Notes: generated from the sequence alone by a model not told the origin. A DNA stretch of 60,221 nt from Oscillospiraceae bacterium (GCA_017624915.1 JAGAMC010000005.1:1-60221); one strand, 5' to 3'. Shown: positions 1-7,943, counted from the stretch's first letter. Program-made: numbers and translations.

Positions 1-86
1 AAACAATTCGATAAATTGTAGTTTATAATACCGTGTAACTCGCATCGGATAATTTATTCATTGCTCTCTTATAGTGTTATTTCTCT

Positions 87-1115
87 TTATACGATTCCCA
101 TTGCCATTTCTACCAACAACGCAACGACAACGACCAACGCTGAGATGATAAAACCGTGGATCATCGGACGGACACCGGCTTTCTTCATGCTTGAGAAGGA
201 TGTGTTCAAACCGATGGCTGCCAATGCACATACCATAAGGAATTTGCTTGCACTCTTGGTGCCGGATACAACAGTGGCAGGAATTGGGAACACGCTTGCT
301 ACAATAGACATTGCAAGAAATCCGAGAATAAACCAAGGGAATATCTTTGCAATGCTGAAATTTGCCTTCAGTTCGCTTCCGTTTTGGCTGTTTGCAAAAG
401 CTTCTTTGCGCTTAAGACGGAGCTGCACAAAAGCAAAGGTAATAACGGTAGGAATAATCGCAAGGGTTCTTGTGAGCTTTACCATTGTGGCAAAATCACC
501 TGCGCCTTCTGAGAAGGCATAGCCGGTCGCAACAACGGAAGAAGTATCGTTAACTGCCGTTCCCGCCCAAATACCGAATGCCTGATCGGTCATTCCCATC
601 GCTTGTCCCATAATGGGAAACAATACGATCATTGCCATATCGAACAGAAAAGTAGCAGACATAGCATAAGCTACATCGTTATCGTCTGCATCGATAGTCG
701 GGGCAATAGCGGCAATGGCAGAGCCACCGCAAATACCCGTACCGGCAGAGATAAGGTTGGAGAGCTTCCAATTGAGTCCCAACGCCTTACCGATAAAATA
801 ACCACCGCCAAAACAAGTAAGTAAAGTAAATATCATAACGGTAAGGGACATTTTACCTACGTTGAGGATAGTCGTAATATTGAGGGACAAGCCAAGCAGA
901 ATAATGGCAAATTTCAAAATCTTCTTGGATGTAAATTTGAGCCCCGATGCAAAGACTTTTGTATTCCTCAAAAAATGATTGAGGACCATACCGATGAACA
1001 TTGCAATAACGGCAGAGCCAATAAGGTGGATAGGCAGCAGACTTTCAAGCCAGCACGCAAGAAGAGCCACACCTACAGATAATATTATTCCGGGAAAAAC
1101 TTTTAATACTTTCAT
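87..1115 (-). CDS. yeiH: YeiH/UPF0324 family putative sulfate exporter
   Basis: Integral membrane protein of about 342 residues made almost entirely of hydrophobic helices. It matches the YeiH (UPF0324, putative sulfate exporter) family through the GTGICGGSAIAA stretch near residue 130 and the WAGTAVNDTSSVVA stretch near residue 185. The substrate of this family is poorly established; a sulfate or other anion is only a family-level guess. I start at the ATG at 1115, with AGGAG about 7 bases upstream, rather than the TTG two codons earlier. It is divergent from a LysR-type gene, the usual yeiH arrangement, so LysR control is likely. Base composition is more AT-rich than the core genes to the right. 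The first 86 bases of the window hold nothing I recognise. Confidence 0.85.
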   Translation of the reverse strand: MKVLKVFPGIILSVGVALLACWLESLLPIHLIGSAVIAMFIGMVLNHFLRNTKVFASGLKFTSKKILKFAIILLGLSLNITTILNVGKMSLTVMIFTLLTCFGGGYFIGKALGLNWKLSNLISAGTGICGGSAIAAIAPTIDADDNDVAYAMSATFLFDMAMIVLFPIMGQAMGMTDQAFGIWAGTAVNDTSSVVATGYAFSEGAGDFATMVKLTRTLAIIPTVITFAFVQLRLKRKEAFANSQNGSELKANFSIAKIFPWFILGFLAMSIVASVFPIPATVVSGTKSASKFLMVCALAAIGLNTSFSSMKKAGVRPMIHGFIISALVVVVALLVEMAMGIV

Positions 1116-1147
1116 AAACAATCTCCTACTTTCACTTATACCTCTTG

Positions 1148-1202
1148 ATTATACTACAGTTTTGTGATAAAATCAAATTATCATTTATTATCGGATGATA
1201 AT
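1148..1202 (-). promoter_or_regulatory. yeiH promoter with adjacent LysR-type operator
   Basis: On the minus strand TTGATT (1176-1171) and TATAAT (1153-1148) are 17 bp apart, a good sigma-A promoter for yeiH. Immediately upstream lies an inverted repeat, ATTATCA (1177-1183) and TGATAAT (1196-1202), with a 12-bp spacer. Its place between the divergent genes makes it the best candidate binding site for the LysR-type regulator. Confidence 0.6.
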
Positions 1203-1223
1203 ATGAGTTAATTGGAGATTGTT

Positions 1224-2075
1224 ATGTTAGATTACAGAGTGCTTACCTTCCTTGCCCTTTATGATGAAATGAACTATCGCAGAACGGCGGAAAAACTGAA
1301 TATGACACAGCCGGGTGTCACGCAGCATATTCATTATTTGGAGAATTATTACGGTGTGAAGCTGTTTGAGTATGATGGACGGACACTATCAAGAACAAAG
1401 AACGCCCAGCGGCTAAAGCGTTATTTTGATAGCATCAAGGCAGAGGAAGCTGACATCCGTGAAAAGTTTATGCCCACAGATACCGTTCATATGACCGTTG
1501 GTGCAACCAAAACTATTGGCGAATTTGTTATCGTGCCGGAGATTCGTTCCTTTCTGCAAGAGCCAAACCATACGCTCGATTTGATCGTTGATAACACCGA
1601 AGTTCTTTTACATATGCTTGAAAAGGCAGAGATCGATTTTGCTATTATAGAGGGTGTATTTGACAAATCCAAATATGGCTACCACCTTTACAAAAAAGAA
1701 GCGTTTGTAGGGGTCTGTGCAAAAAGCCATCCTTTTGCCAATAAGACCGTGACCCTTGAAGATATTTTTTCAAAGGACATTGTGGTCAGAGAGCCGTATT
1801 CGGGAACGAGAACATTATTGCATAATGCAATTACAGACCGAGGTTTTTCCCTTGACAACTTTAAGCGTTGTATCTCTGTCAGTAATTTTTCCGTGATCTG
1901 CGACATTGTGGCAAACAACGGTGCGATTACCTTTGCCTATGAACCTATCTCCCGATGCCGTGACGACCTTGCCACCTTCTCTGTTGCAGATATGCAGATT
2001 AGTGGTGAGTTTAATTTTGTGTATTGCAATGAACGGGTCGCAAGGGAGAAAATAAACTTGCTTTTCTCCAGCTAG
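1224..2075 (+). CDS. LysR family transcriptional regulator
   Basis: DNA-binding regulator of 283 residues. The N-terminal winged helix-turn-helix is typical (FLALYDEMNYRRTAEKLN, then TQPGVTQHIHYLE), followed by a substrate-binding effector domain (residues ~90-280). I prefer the ATG at 1224, with GGAG 7 bases upstream, over the TTG at 1212 that would place the start before the ribosome binding site. It is transcribed away from yeiH and probably controls it through the inverted repeat at 1177-1202. Such pairs are often CysL/YeiE-like and respond to sulfur metabolites, but the effector cannot be read from the sequence. Confidence 0.88.
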   Translation: MLDYRVLTFLALYDEMNYRRTAEKLNMTQPGVTQHIHYLENYYGVKLFEYDGRTLSRTKNAQRLKRYFDSIKAEEADIREKFMPTDTVHMTVGATKTIGEFVIVPEIRSFLQEPNHTLDLIVDNTEVLLHMLEKAEIDFAIIEGVFDKSKYGYHLYKKEAFVGVCAKSHPFANKTVTLEDIFSKDIVVREPYSGTRTLLHNAITDRGFSLDNFKRCISVSNFSVICDIVANNGAITFAYEPISRCRDDLATFSVADMQISGEFNFVYCNERVAREKINLLFSS

Positions 2076-2125
2076 GAGCTATTCTTCAAGACACAAACCT
2101 TTAACATTTATAAAAACAAAAAAAG

Positions 2126-2161
2126 GGGCAGACTTTACGAAATTAATCGTAAAATCTGCCC
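2126..2161 (-). terminator. Intrinsic terminator, minus strand
   Basis: 15-bp arms GGGCAGACTTTACGA / TCGTAAAATCTGCCC (one mismatch) around a short loop. The long A tract just left of it (about 2113-2124) becomes a U run on the minus strand, so it stops leftward transcription from the tRNA region. Confidence 0.65.
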
Positions 2162-2251
2162 TTGATATCTGTTGAATTTAGTTCAAGTCCTCCCCAAAGG
2201 TCGTTTTCGAGAAATGATATCTTTTGAATTCAACTTTGAAAAGAGGCAAGA

Positions 2252-2286
2252 AAAAATCCCGAAACCGTTGAGATTTCGGGATTTTC
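2252..2286 (-). terminator. Terminator behind the truncated tRNA
   Basis: Arms AAAATCCCGAAA and TTTCGGGATTTT, with a U tract on the minus strand. It lies ~30 bases beyond the 3' end of the truncated initiator tRNA copy, mirroring the terminator behind the intact copy. Confidence 0.65.
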
Positions 2287-2316
2287 TACACCGATATCTT
2301 TTTCGGTGCTACTTTA

Positions 2317-2358
2317 TGGTTGCGGAGGCAGGACTTGAACCTGCGACCTCCGGGTTAT
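2317..2358 (-). pseudogene. Truncated initiator tRNA-Met, 3' half only
   Basis: Identical to the 3' half of the intact tRNA at 2588-2663, from the anticodon loop through the T arm to the encoded CCA. The exact direct repeat is 46 bp (2313-2358 and 2584-2629). The 5' half is absent: the sequence diverges inside the anticodon loop. A tRNA copy cut at the anticodon loop is the classic scar of tyrosine-recombinase integration, but unequal recombination between tandem tRNA genes would leave a similar picture. Confidence 0.75.
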
Positions 2359-2549
2359 CCCTTCGGGCCGCTTTGCGGTGCCCGAAAAAAGCTTCGGGCT
2401 TGCGCGGATCCTCGCTTTTTTCGACCGCGGCAGTAAAAGCGGCTTTGCTTCATCTGCCACCGGCAGCGCAAAGCCGCTTTTTCCCAACGAGCTCCGCTCG
2501 TCGGTCTCATAACCCGGAAGCACGCATACAAAACCGTCCCCGAAACAAG
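2359..2549. other. Non-coding remnant between tRNA copies
   Basis: No credible gene. It holds a hairpin with 13-bp arms (AAAGCGGCTTTGC / GCAAAGCCGCTTT, about 2436-2480). A second, inverted tRNA-like fragment lies at about 2496-2520: GCTCGTCGG-CTCATAACCCGG resembles the anticodon arm of the initiator tRNA but runs on the opposite strand. Open frames across this interval are read-throughs of tRNA sequence. Confidence 0.55.
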
Positions 2550-2586
2550 AAAAATCCTCACTCACCAATGGTGAATGAGGATTTTT
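2550..2586 (-). terminator. tRNA operon terminator
   Basis: Hairpin with AAAAATCCTCA and TGAGGATTTTT arms and an inner TCACC/GGTGA stem, starting one base after the encoded CCA of tRNA-fMet, with a U run on the minus strand. Confidence 0.75.
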
Positions 2587-2587
2587 A

Positions 2588-2663
<76 letters not shown>

Positions 2664-2666
2664 ATA

Positions 2667-2753
2667 TGGTGCCGGAGACCGGGGTCGAACCGGCACGGGA
2701 TCACTCCCACGGGATTTTAAGTCCCGGGCGTCTGCCAATTCCGCCACTCCGGC
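2667..2753 (-). tRNA. tRNA-Leu (UAA)
   Basis: 87-base type II tRNA with a long variable arm, encoded CCA and anticodon loop CTTAAAA (anticodon UAA). Acceptor GCCGGAG pairs with CTCCGGC. First gene of the two-tRNA operon. Confidence 0.95.
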
Positions 2754-2792
2754 ATGGGTGGCTCCGGTATCTCCTGCCCAAAGGGCTTAATT

Positions 2793-2821
2793 ATAATACC
2801 ATGTCCGATTCCTCTTGTCAA
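2793..2821 (-). promoter_or_regulatory. tRNA operon promoter
   Basis: Minus strand TTGACA (2821-2816), 17-bp spacer, TATTAT (2798-2793). Initiation about 30 bases before tRNA-Leu fits a stable-RNA promoter. Confidence 0.8.
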
Positions 2822-2956
2822 GCCCTCAAACAAGAAAGTGCTCGACCGCCTTCGGCGAAAAAAACCGGGGCGGGCGAGTAAGATAGGAGGGATGAAAACC
2901 GGGCAGGTGCATATACTGATTTATAAATGCTGTATACAAGGCAGGAGGATGATACC

Positions 2957-3070
2957 ATGTGTGATATACCCAGAGGGAAGGAAGAGACCGCCCGCGACAC
3001 CAAGCGGGAGCGGGATGTGGATGATCTGATCTTTCGGGATGAGCGGGAGTGGCAGACCAGTGACCGCTGA
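2957..3070 (+). CDS. Small acidic protein, 37 residues, unknown function
   Basis: A short frame (MCDIPRGKEETARD...) with AGGAGG 8 bases upstream of the ATG, closed by TGA and followed 12 bases later by a terminator hairpin. It is highly charged (Arg, Asp and Glu rich) with no hydrophobic segment, and resembles no family I know. The strong ribosome binding site and the terminator are the only arguments that it is real. It could be a small regulatory protein or chance. Confidence 0.4.
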   Translation: MCDIPRGKEETARDTKRERDVDDLIFRDEREWQTSDR

Positions 3071-3082
3071 TCCTGTTGCGGA

Positions 3083-3121
3083 CCCACCGCAGCTACAAAA
3101 AAGTGGCGGCGGTGGGATTTT
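3083..3121 (+). terminator. Terminator before prfB
   Basis: CCCACCGC (3083-3090) pairs with GCGGTGGG (3109-3116), followed by ATTTTACTTTACTTT. Confidence 0.6.
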
Positions 3122-3194
3122 ACTTTACTTTGACCCTGTTGTTGTATATAATAGTAGGGCTAAATACAACTGACAACAGGAGAGGGTACAGTCT

Positions 3195-4316
3195 ATGCTC
3201 CAATTTGACGAGTATAAAGTAAAGCTGAATAACCTGCTGCCTGCGCTGGAGTCGTTGGCTCAGGCGCTGGACCTGGAAAGTGCCGAGCGGGAGCTGGATA
3301 TGCTGCAGGCCGAGTCTGCGGCCGACGGCTTCTGGGATAATCTTGCCAAGGCCCAGAAGGTCCAGCAGCGCATCAAGAATCTGCAGGACAAGGTGGAAAA
3401 GCAGACCAAGCGCAAAAGGCAGTGGGACGATCTGATCGCCCTGTGTGAGATGGGCAACGAGTTCGAGGACGAATCCCTTGTTCCCGAACTGGAGGAGGGC
3501 TTTGCCCAGCTGGAGCAGGATATGGAGACTGCCCGCCTGCAGACTCTGCTCACCGGCGAGTATGACAGCTGCAACGTCATCCTCACCGTCCATCCGGGTG
3601 CCGGCGGCACCGAGGCGCAGGATTGGGCCCAGATGCTCTACCGCATGTATACCCGCTGGGCGGAATTGCACGGCTTCACCTACAGCATCATGGACTATCA
3701 GGAGGCGGACGAGGCCGGCATCAAGTCCGCCACCATTATGATCGAGGGCGAGAACGCATACGGCTATCTGCGCGGCGAACACGGCGTCCACCGTCTGGTG
3801 CGCGTATCCCCCTTTGATGCCAATGCCCGCCGACAGACCTCCTTCGCCTCTGTGGAGGTCATGCCCGACCTGCCCGAGGACGTGGAGATCGAGATCCGGC
3901 CCGAGGACATTGAAATGCAGGTTTACCGCGCCAGCGGCGCCGGCGGCCAGCACGTGAACAAGACCTCCTCCGCCGTGCGTCTGATCCACAAGCCCACGGG
4001 CATCGTGGTGGCCAGCCAGCAGGAGCGCTCCCAGTTCCAGAATAAGGACAACTGTATGAAGATGCTGCGCGCCAAGCTGGTGGAGCTGCAGATGCAGGAG
4101 AAGGCGGAAAAGATCTCCGACCTGAAGGGCGTCCAGCTGAAAATTGAGTGGGGCAGCCAGATCCGCTCCTACGTCTTTATGCCCTACCAGATGGTCAAGG
4201 ATAACCGCACCGCCTTTGAGACCAGCAACATCAACGGCGTCATGGACGGCGGTCTGGATGGCTTTATCAACGCCTACCTGACCGCGGAGGCCACGGGCAA
4301 CTGGGCGACCAAGTAA
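3195..4316 (+). CDS. prfB: Peptide chain release factor 2
   Basis: Cytosolic class I release factor that recognises UGA and UAA stop codons and triggers peptide release. 373 residues. The N-terminal helical domain is followed by the codon-recognition motif SPF at 205-207 (VSPFDANARR) and the catalytic GGQ at 250-252 (SGAGGQHVNK). In many bacteria prfB needs a +1 frameshift at an in-frame UGA near codon 25. Here the equivalent place reads GCG CTG GAC CTG (ALDL) and the frame is uninterrupted, so that autoregulation is absent. An ATG with AGGAG upstream gives the start. A strong terminator follows directly. Confidence 0.97.
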   Translation: MLQFDEYKVKLNNLLPALESLAQALDLESAERELDMLQAESAADGFWDNLAKAQKVQQRIKNLQDKVEKQTKRKRQWDDLIALCEMGNEFEDESLVPELEEGFAQLEQDMETARLQTLLTGEYDSCNVILTVHPGAGGTEAQDWAQMLYRMYTRWAELHGFTYSIMDYQEADEAGIKSATIMIEGENAYGYLRGEHGVHRLVRVSPFDANARRQTSFASVEVMPDLPEDVEIEIRPEDIEMQVYRASGAGGQHVNKTSSAVRLIHKPTGIVVASQQERSQFQNKDNCMKMLRAKLVELQMQEKAEKISDLKGVQLKIEWGSQIRSYVFMPYQMVKDNRTAFETSNINGVMDGGLDGFINAYLTAEATGNWATK

Positions 4317-4319
4317 GGG

Positions 4320-4356
4320 GAAAACCACCCTTTCCAACCGGGAAGGGTGGTTTTTT
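4320..4356 (+). terminator. prfB terminator
   Basis: AAAACCACCCTT and AAGGGTGGTTTT arms followed by a T run, directly after the prfB stop. Confidence 0.85.
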
Positions 4357-4431
4357 GACGCTTTTTCAGGGACATACCCGTGCCGGAGAGTGCATATACT
4401 CCAAGCAGTTGAACGTTAGGAGAGTGGCTCG

Positions 4432-5040
4432 ATGGAAAACGGACGAATGGAAAATGCTCTGACACTGCACGGGCGCGTGGCGGAGCAGCCCCGGGTATCG
4501 CATCAGAATCATGGCCAGACCTTTTATGTGTTCCCTCTGGCAGTATGCAGACTGTCCGGAGTGGAGGACCGAATCAACGTTCTGGCGCCACAGCAGATGC
4601 TGGACCTGTGCAACGTGGCGGAGGGTGACGAGGTTACCGTGGAGGGAGAGGTGCGTTCCTTCAACAACCGCAGCGGACAGGGCAGCAGACTGGTCATCAC
4701 CGCCTATGCCCGGCGGCTGGTCCGGGAGCAGACAGAGGATGAAAACCGGCTGAATCTGACGGGGGTGCTGTGCAAACCCCCTGTATTTCGCCGCACACCC
4801 CTTGGCAGGGATATCTGTGACATGATGCTGGCGGTCAACCGCCGCTACGGTCGGGCGGACTATCTGCCCTGTATCTCCTGGGGCACGCTGGCCCACCGGT
4901 GCGCTGCTTTGGACGTGGGAGAAACGGTGCGGCTGGGCGGTCGGCTGCAGAGCCGTACATACACCAAGCGGGTGGGGGAGAACGAGGAACTGCGCACTGC
5001 CTTTGAGGTGTCCGTCATGACCATGGAGGATGAGGAGTGA
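4432..5040 (+). CDS. SSB-like protein with two OB-fold segments
   Basis: 202-residue protein of the Clostridia type annotated as single-stranded DNA-binding. Two beta-rich halves look like tandem OB-folds. The first (residues ~8-100) contains GDEVTVEGEVRSFNNRSGQG. The second (~105-198) has LTGVLCKPPVFRRTPLGR and DMMLAVNRRYGRADYLPCISWG, the strand pattern of SSB/PriB-like proteins. There is no acidic DDDIPF-type C-terminal tail, so it is probably an accessory rather than the replicative SSB. AGGAG lies about 10 bases before the ATG at 4432; a second ATG 15 bases further on is possible. Confidence 0.75.
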   Translation: MENGRMENALTLHGRVAEQPRVSHQNHGQTFYVFPLAVCRLSGVEDRINVLAPQQMLDLCNVAEGDEVTVEGEVRSFNNRSGQGSRLVITAYARRLVREQTEDENRLNLTGVLCKPPVFRRTPLGRDICDMMLAVNRRYGRADYLPCISWGTLAHRCAALDVGETVRLGGRLQSRTYTKRVGENEELRTAFEVSVMTMEDEE

Positions 5041-5041
5041 G

Positions 5042-5070
5042 AAAAGGGAACGCTGCGGCGTTCCCTTTTC
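5042..5070. terminator. Shared terminator between convergent genes
   Basis: GAAAAGGGAACGC / GCGTTCCCTTTTC, a symmetric hairpin able to stop both the SSB-like gene and the bile salt hydrolase gene; it overlaps the end of the latter. Confidence 0.75.
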
Positions 5071-6040
5071 AGTTTTCCATGCGCAGCTGCTGGCTTCTGA
5101 TAAGGGGCCAGGACACAAGCTGCGTGCCGCCCAGATCTTCCCGGTGCATATCGATGCCCGTGATCTGGCGGTTTTCCTGTGTGGTGTAGTAATAGATGCC
5201 CCGGCGGGTGTCGCAGCAGGAGGTGTACACGGTAATAACGTCCCCGCCGGGGACGCGCACGCAGCCTTTTGGCTGTTCCACGCTGCCCAGAATGTGAAAA
5301 AACTGGGTGATGCTCTCCTCCGGAGTCTTGGGGCGATGGGCATTTTGGGATACGAAAACGGCGCGGACAAAGCGGGAGCGGGAGGAAAAGTCGCCCGGCA
5401 GGCCCAAGGCGCCCATGCCGCGGCTGTACGGGGTCAGGCCAAGGCGGGGCGAAAAGTGGTTTTCAGCCGGCAGGGCGGACAGGGAAAGATAATCGTTGAG
5501 AGAGAACTGCTGAAATTCAAAGGCCGGCTCATTGGTAAGCACGCCTGCGGGGTCGTCATGCAGCCGCAGGCCGTCCTGCATGGGTTCCACCACAAGGCAG
5601 CGGTCAGAGTCAGCGATGAGCCAGTGCAGGGGTGTGCAGGGAAGCTGCGGGCTAAAATCTTCCCCGGTCACCCCGGTGCGCTCAAGCAGCGCGCGGGCTT
5701 GATCCACAGTGGCGCACTGGCTGAGCACCCAGCCGATCAGTTCAAAAGCGGCGATGCTATCCCGCCTGGGCAGGACGGGTTGGTAATGAGCACTGTGAGG
5801 GAAGTTCAGGCCGGCCATGGAAAGGCCCTTTTCGTTTACGGCGTCATAATACAGCGGAAATCCCTGTGCCGTATGGGCCACCCCGAGGATGGCGTAGTGG
5901 GCGCTCAGGGCGGGACAGCGGCGAAAGACCAGCGGAAAATTGCGTGGGGTGAGGGTGACAGCCTCATTATAGGAATATTCAAGGTCCAGGGTGCGGCCGA
6001 AAAAGTGGCCGCACCCGTGAAAGGACAGGGCGGTGCACAC
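5069..6040 (-). CDS. bsh: Bile salt hydrolase (choloylglycine hydrolase family)
   Basis: N-terminal-nucleophile amidase that splits glycine or taurine from conjugated bile acids. 323 residues, close to the ~329 of the clostridial enzyme. The expected active site set is present: Cys2 (nucleophile once the initiator Met is removed), Arg16, Asp19, Asn79 in GLNFP, Asn170 in GVLTNEP and Arg223 in SRSRFVR. The C-terminal GIYYYTTQENRQITGIDM is very like known bile salt hydrolases. No signal peptide, so intracellular. The start is GTG with AAGGAGG 8 bases upstream, which places Cys at position 2. Penicillin V acylases share the fold, but the motifs favour a bile salt enzyme. Indicates a gut habitat. 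Confidence 0.9.
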   Translation of the reverse strand: MCTALSFHGCGHFFGRTLDLEYSYNEAVTLTPRNFPLVFRRCPALSAHYAILGVAHTAQGFPLYYDAVNEKGLSMAGLNFPHSAHYQPVLPRRDSIAAFELIGWVLSQCATVDQARALLERTGVTGEDFSPQLPCTPLHWLIADSDRCLVVEPMQDGLRLHDDPAGVLTNEPAFEFQQFSLNDYLSLSALPAENHFSPRLGLTPYSRGMGALGLPGDFSSRSRFVRAVFVSQNAHRPKTPEESITQFFHILGSVEQPKGCVRVPGGDVITVYTSCCDTRRGIYYYTTQENRQITGIDMHREDLGGTQLVSWPLIRSQQLRMEN

Positions 6041-6149
6041 GGCGAAAACCTCCTTTTAATACATATAGTTTGTGCAGTCGGAGCAAAAGGTTGACACCGC
6101 GCGGAAAAACGGATAGAATTCCCTTCTGATAACAGAATGGGAGTAAGGT

Positions 6150-7478
6150 ATGAATATTCAGCTGTCGGATCATTTTACATATGGGAAACTATTCCGGTTC
6201 ACACTGCCGTCGGTGATCATGATGATCTTTACCTCCATCTACGGCGTGGTGGACGGAATTTTTGTATCCAATTTTGTGGGCAAAACGCCCTTTGCGGCCC
6301 TGAACTTCATTATGCCGTTTTTGATGATATTCGGCGGGCTGGGTTTTATGGTGGGTACGGGCGGCAGCGCACTGGTGTCCAAGACTCTGGGCGAGGGGGA
6401 CAGGCAGAGAGCCAACGGGCTGTTTTCCATGCTCATCTGGACGTCCTGCGTGGTAAGTGTGCTGCTGGCGGTGCTTGGATTTGTGTTCATGCGTCCGGTA
6501 GCCCGCCTGATGGGCGCACAGGGAGAGATGCTGGAGTACTGCGTGCTCTATGGCCGGATCCTCACGATCGGCCTGCCGGCGTTTATTTTGCAAAATGAGT
6601 TTCAAAGCTTTCTCATCACTGCCGAGCGGCCCAAAATGGGACTTGCCGTTACCGTGGCGGCAGGTGTGACCAATATTGTTCTGGATGCGCTGCTGGTGGC
6701 GGCGCTGGAGCTGGGGCTGGCAGGAGCAGCTGTGGCTACCATCATCAGTCAGATCGTGGGCGGCATGGTGCCGCTGGTTTATTTCCTGCTCCCCAACCGG
6801 TGCACACTGAAACTTACCCGGCCCTGTATGAACGGGAGGGCCCTTGCCAGGACGTGCACCAACGGCTCCTCTGAGCTGATGACCCATTGGTCCATGTCTT
6901 TGGTCAATATGCTTTATAATGTTCAGCTCATGCGCTTTGCCGGAGAGGACGGCGTGTCCGCTTACGGTGTGATCATGTATGTGAACTTTATCTTTATCTC
7001 CGTGTTCCTGGGGTATTCCATCGGTAGCGCCCCGCTTGTGGGTTACCATTTCGGGGCCCAAAATACAGCGGAGCTGAAAAATCTGTACCGCAAAAGCCTG
7101 TGGATCATGGGCGTGCTGTCGCTGGTGCTGACCGGGCTTGGGCAGGCGCTGGCGACTCCGCTGGCAGCTATATTTGTCCATTATGACGCTGTGCTGATGG
7201 AGATGACCCGCAGGGCATTTATGCTCTACGCCCTGTCCTTCCTGATGGCGGGATTCAATATTTTTGCTTCGGCATTCTTTACGGCCCTCAATGACGGACT
7301 GGTGTCGGCGAGCATCTCCTTTTTGCGTACGCTGGTGTTTCAGGCGGCTTCGGTGCTGCTGCTGCCCCTGGTGCTGGATCTGGACGGTGTGTGGCTGGCC
7401 ATCGTGCTGGCGGAGACGCTGGCTTTGGGCGTGAGTATATTCTGTTTTGCGCGGTTTAAAGGGAAATATGGGTATTGA
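6150..7478 (+). CDS. MATE family efflux transporter
   Basis: 442-residue polytopic membrane protein with about 12 hydrophobic helices in two homologous halves. Typical MATE segments are visible, such as LPSVIMMIFTSIYGVVDGIF in helix 1 and the GLGFMVGTGGSALVSKTLGEG loop. Family members export cationic drugs or metabolites by Na+ or H+ antiport; the substrate cannot be predicted. GGGAG precedes the ATG. It sits divergently, ~110 bases from the bile salt hydrolase, so a role in tolerating bile or other gut toxins is possible but only suggested by position. A strong terminator follows. Confidence 0.9.
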   Translation: MNIQLSDHFTYGKLFRFTLPSVIMMIFTSIYGVVDGIFVSNFVGKTPFAALNFIMPFLMIFGGLGFMVGTGGSALVSKTLGEGDRQRANGLFSMLIWTSCVVSVLLAVLGFVFMRPVARLMGAQGEMLEYCVLYGRILTIGLPAFILQNEFQSFLITAERPKMGLAVTVAAGVTNIVLDALLVAALELGLAGAAVATIISQIVGGMVPLVYFLLPNRCTLKLTRPCMNGRALARTCTNGSSELMTHWSMSLVNMLYNVQLMRFAGEDGVSAYGVIMYVNFIFISVFLGYSIGSAPLVGYHFGAQNTAELKNLYRKSLWIMGVLSLVLTGLGQALATPLAAIFVHYDAVLMEMTRRAFMLYALSFLMAGFNIFASAFFTALNDGLVSASISFLRTLVFQAASVLLLPLVLDLDGVWLAIVLAETLALGVSIFCFARFKGKYGY

Positions 7479-7508
7479 AAAAGCGGGCTGCGTGGCAGCC
7501 CGCTTTTT
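7478..7508 (+). terminator. MATE gene terminator
   Basis: AAAAAGCGGGCTGC, loop GTG, GCAGCCCGCTTTTT: perfect 14-bp stem with a T run. Confidence 0.9.
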
Positions 7509-7552
7509 GCGGAAAATAACGGAATTTCACTAAAAAGAGGAAACGGGGCGAA

Positions 7553-7582
7553 CGAATAGGAAATTTGCTGCGGCTCAAACTA
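7553..7582 (+). promoter_or_regulatory. Candidate sigma-G (forespore) promoter of the SASP gene
   Basis: CGAATA (7553-7558), 17-bp spacer, CAAACTA (7576-7582). This fits the forespore sigma-G pattern of a GAATA-like -35 and CATACTA-like -10 with one change in the latter. Its position upstream of a spore protein gene supports the call. Confidence 0.6.
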
Positions 7583-7629
7583 TGCTCGGATGTTCCATCC
7601 AAAGAAAATGAAGTGAGGAGAAAACGAAC

Positions 7630-7893
7630 ATGTCTAAGAACAGCAGCAACAAGCTGGTTGTCCCCAACGCCCGTGAGGCTATGAACAAGTTCAAGATGGA
7701 GGCTGCCAACGAGGTTGGCGTCAATCTGAAGCAGGGCTACAACGGCGACCTGTCCAGCCGTGAGGCCGGTTCCGTGGGCGGCCAGATGGTCAAGAAGATG
7801 ATACCCGTACGAACTGCGAGATATGCACGGGCGGATCGCAATGCCATGGGGCATGAGGTTGACATCAAATACATAGCAGGGATTACCGTATAA
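7630..7893 (+). CDS. Alpha/beta-type SASP interrupted by an element: chimeric C-terminus
   Basis: Spore DNA-coating protein made in the forespore. The first 58 codons are a normal clostridial alpha/beta SASP (KFKMEAANEVGVNLKQGYNG, then GSVGGQMVKKMI). After KKMI the frame enters foreign sequence and adds PVRTARYARADR... up to the stop at 7891, giving 87 residues instead of the usual 60-75. The missing end lies 17.8 kb away: the recombinase gene ends KKMIEAYENGLQ, and joining the two at the shared core gives a normal-looking 66-residue SASP. It has a strong GAGGAG ribosome binding site and a sigma-G-like promoter, so the chimera is probably made. Whether it still protects DNA is unknown; most spore formers carry several SASP paralogues. 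Confidence 0.85.
   Translation: MSKNSSNKLVVPNAREAMNKFKMEAANEVGVNLKQGYNGDLSSREAGSVGGQMVKKMIPVRTARYARADRNAMGHEVDIKYIAGITV
7790..7812 (+). other. Left attachment junction (attL)
   Basis: Core TCAAGAAGATGAT (7790-7802) inside the SASP codons VKKMI, followed by the arm ACCCGTACGA (7803-7812), which starts the element. The same 13-base core occurs at 25613-25625, and the inverse of the arm, TCGTACGGGT, lies at 25596-25605. Confidence 0.75.
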
Positions 7894-7902
7894 CGAAGTA
7901 CC

Positions 7903-7932
7903 GCCCACCGGTCAGATGATCGGTGGGCAATT
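7903..7932 (+). terminator. Terminator behind left-end tail (copy A)
   Basis: GCCCACCG / CGGTGGGC hairpin 10 bases after the tail stop. Closely related hairpins follow tail copies C and D, so it is a conserved part of the cassette left end. Confidence 0.65.
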
Positions 7933-7943
7933 TGCTCGAATTT

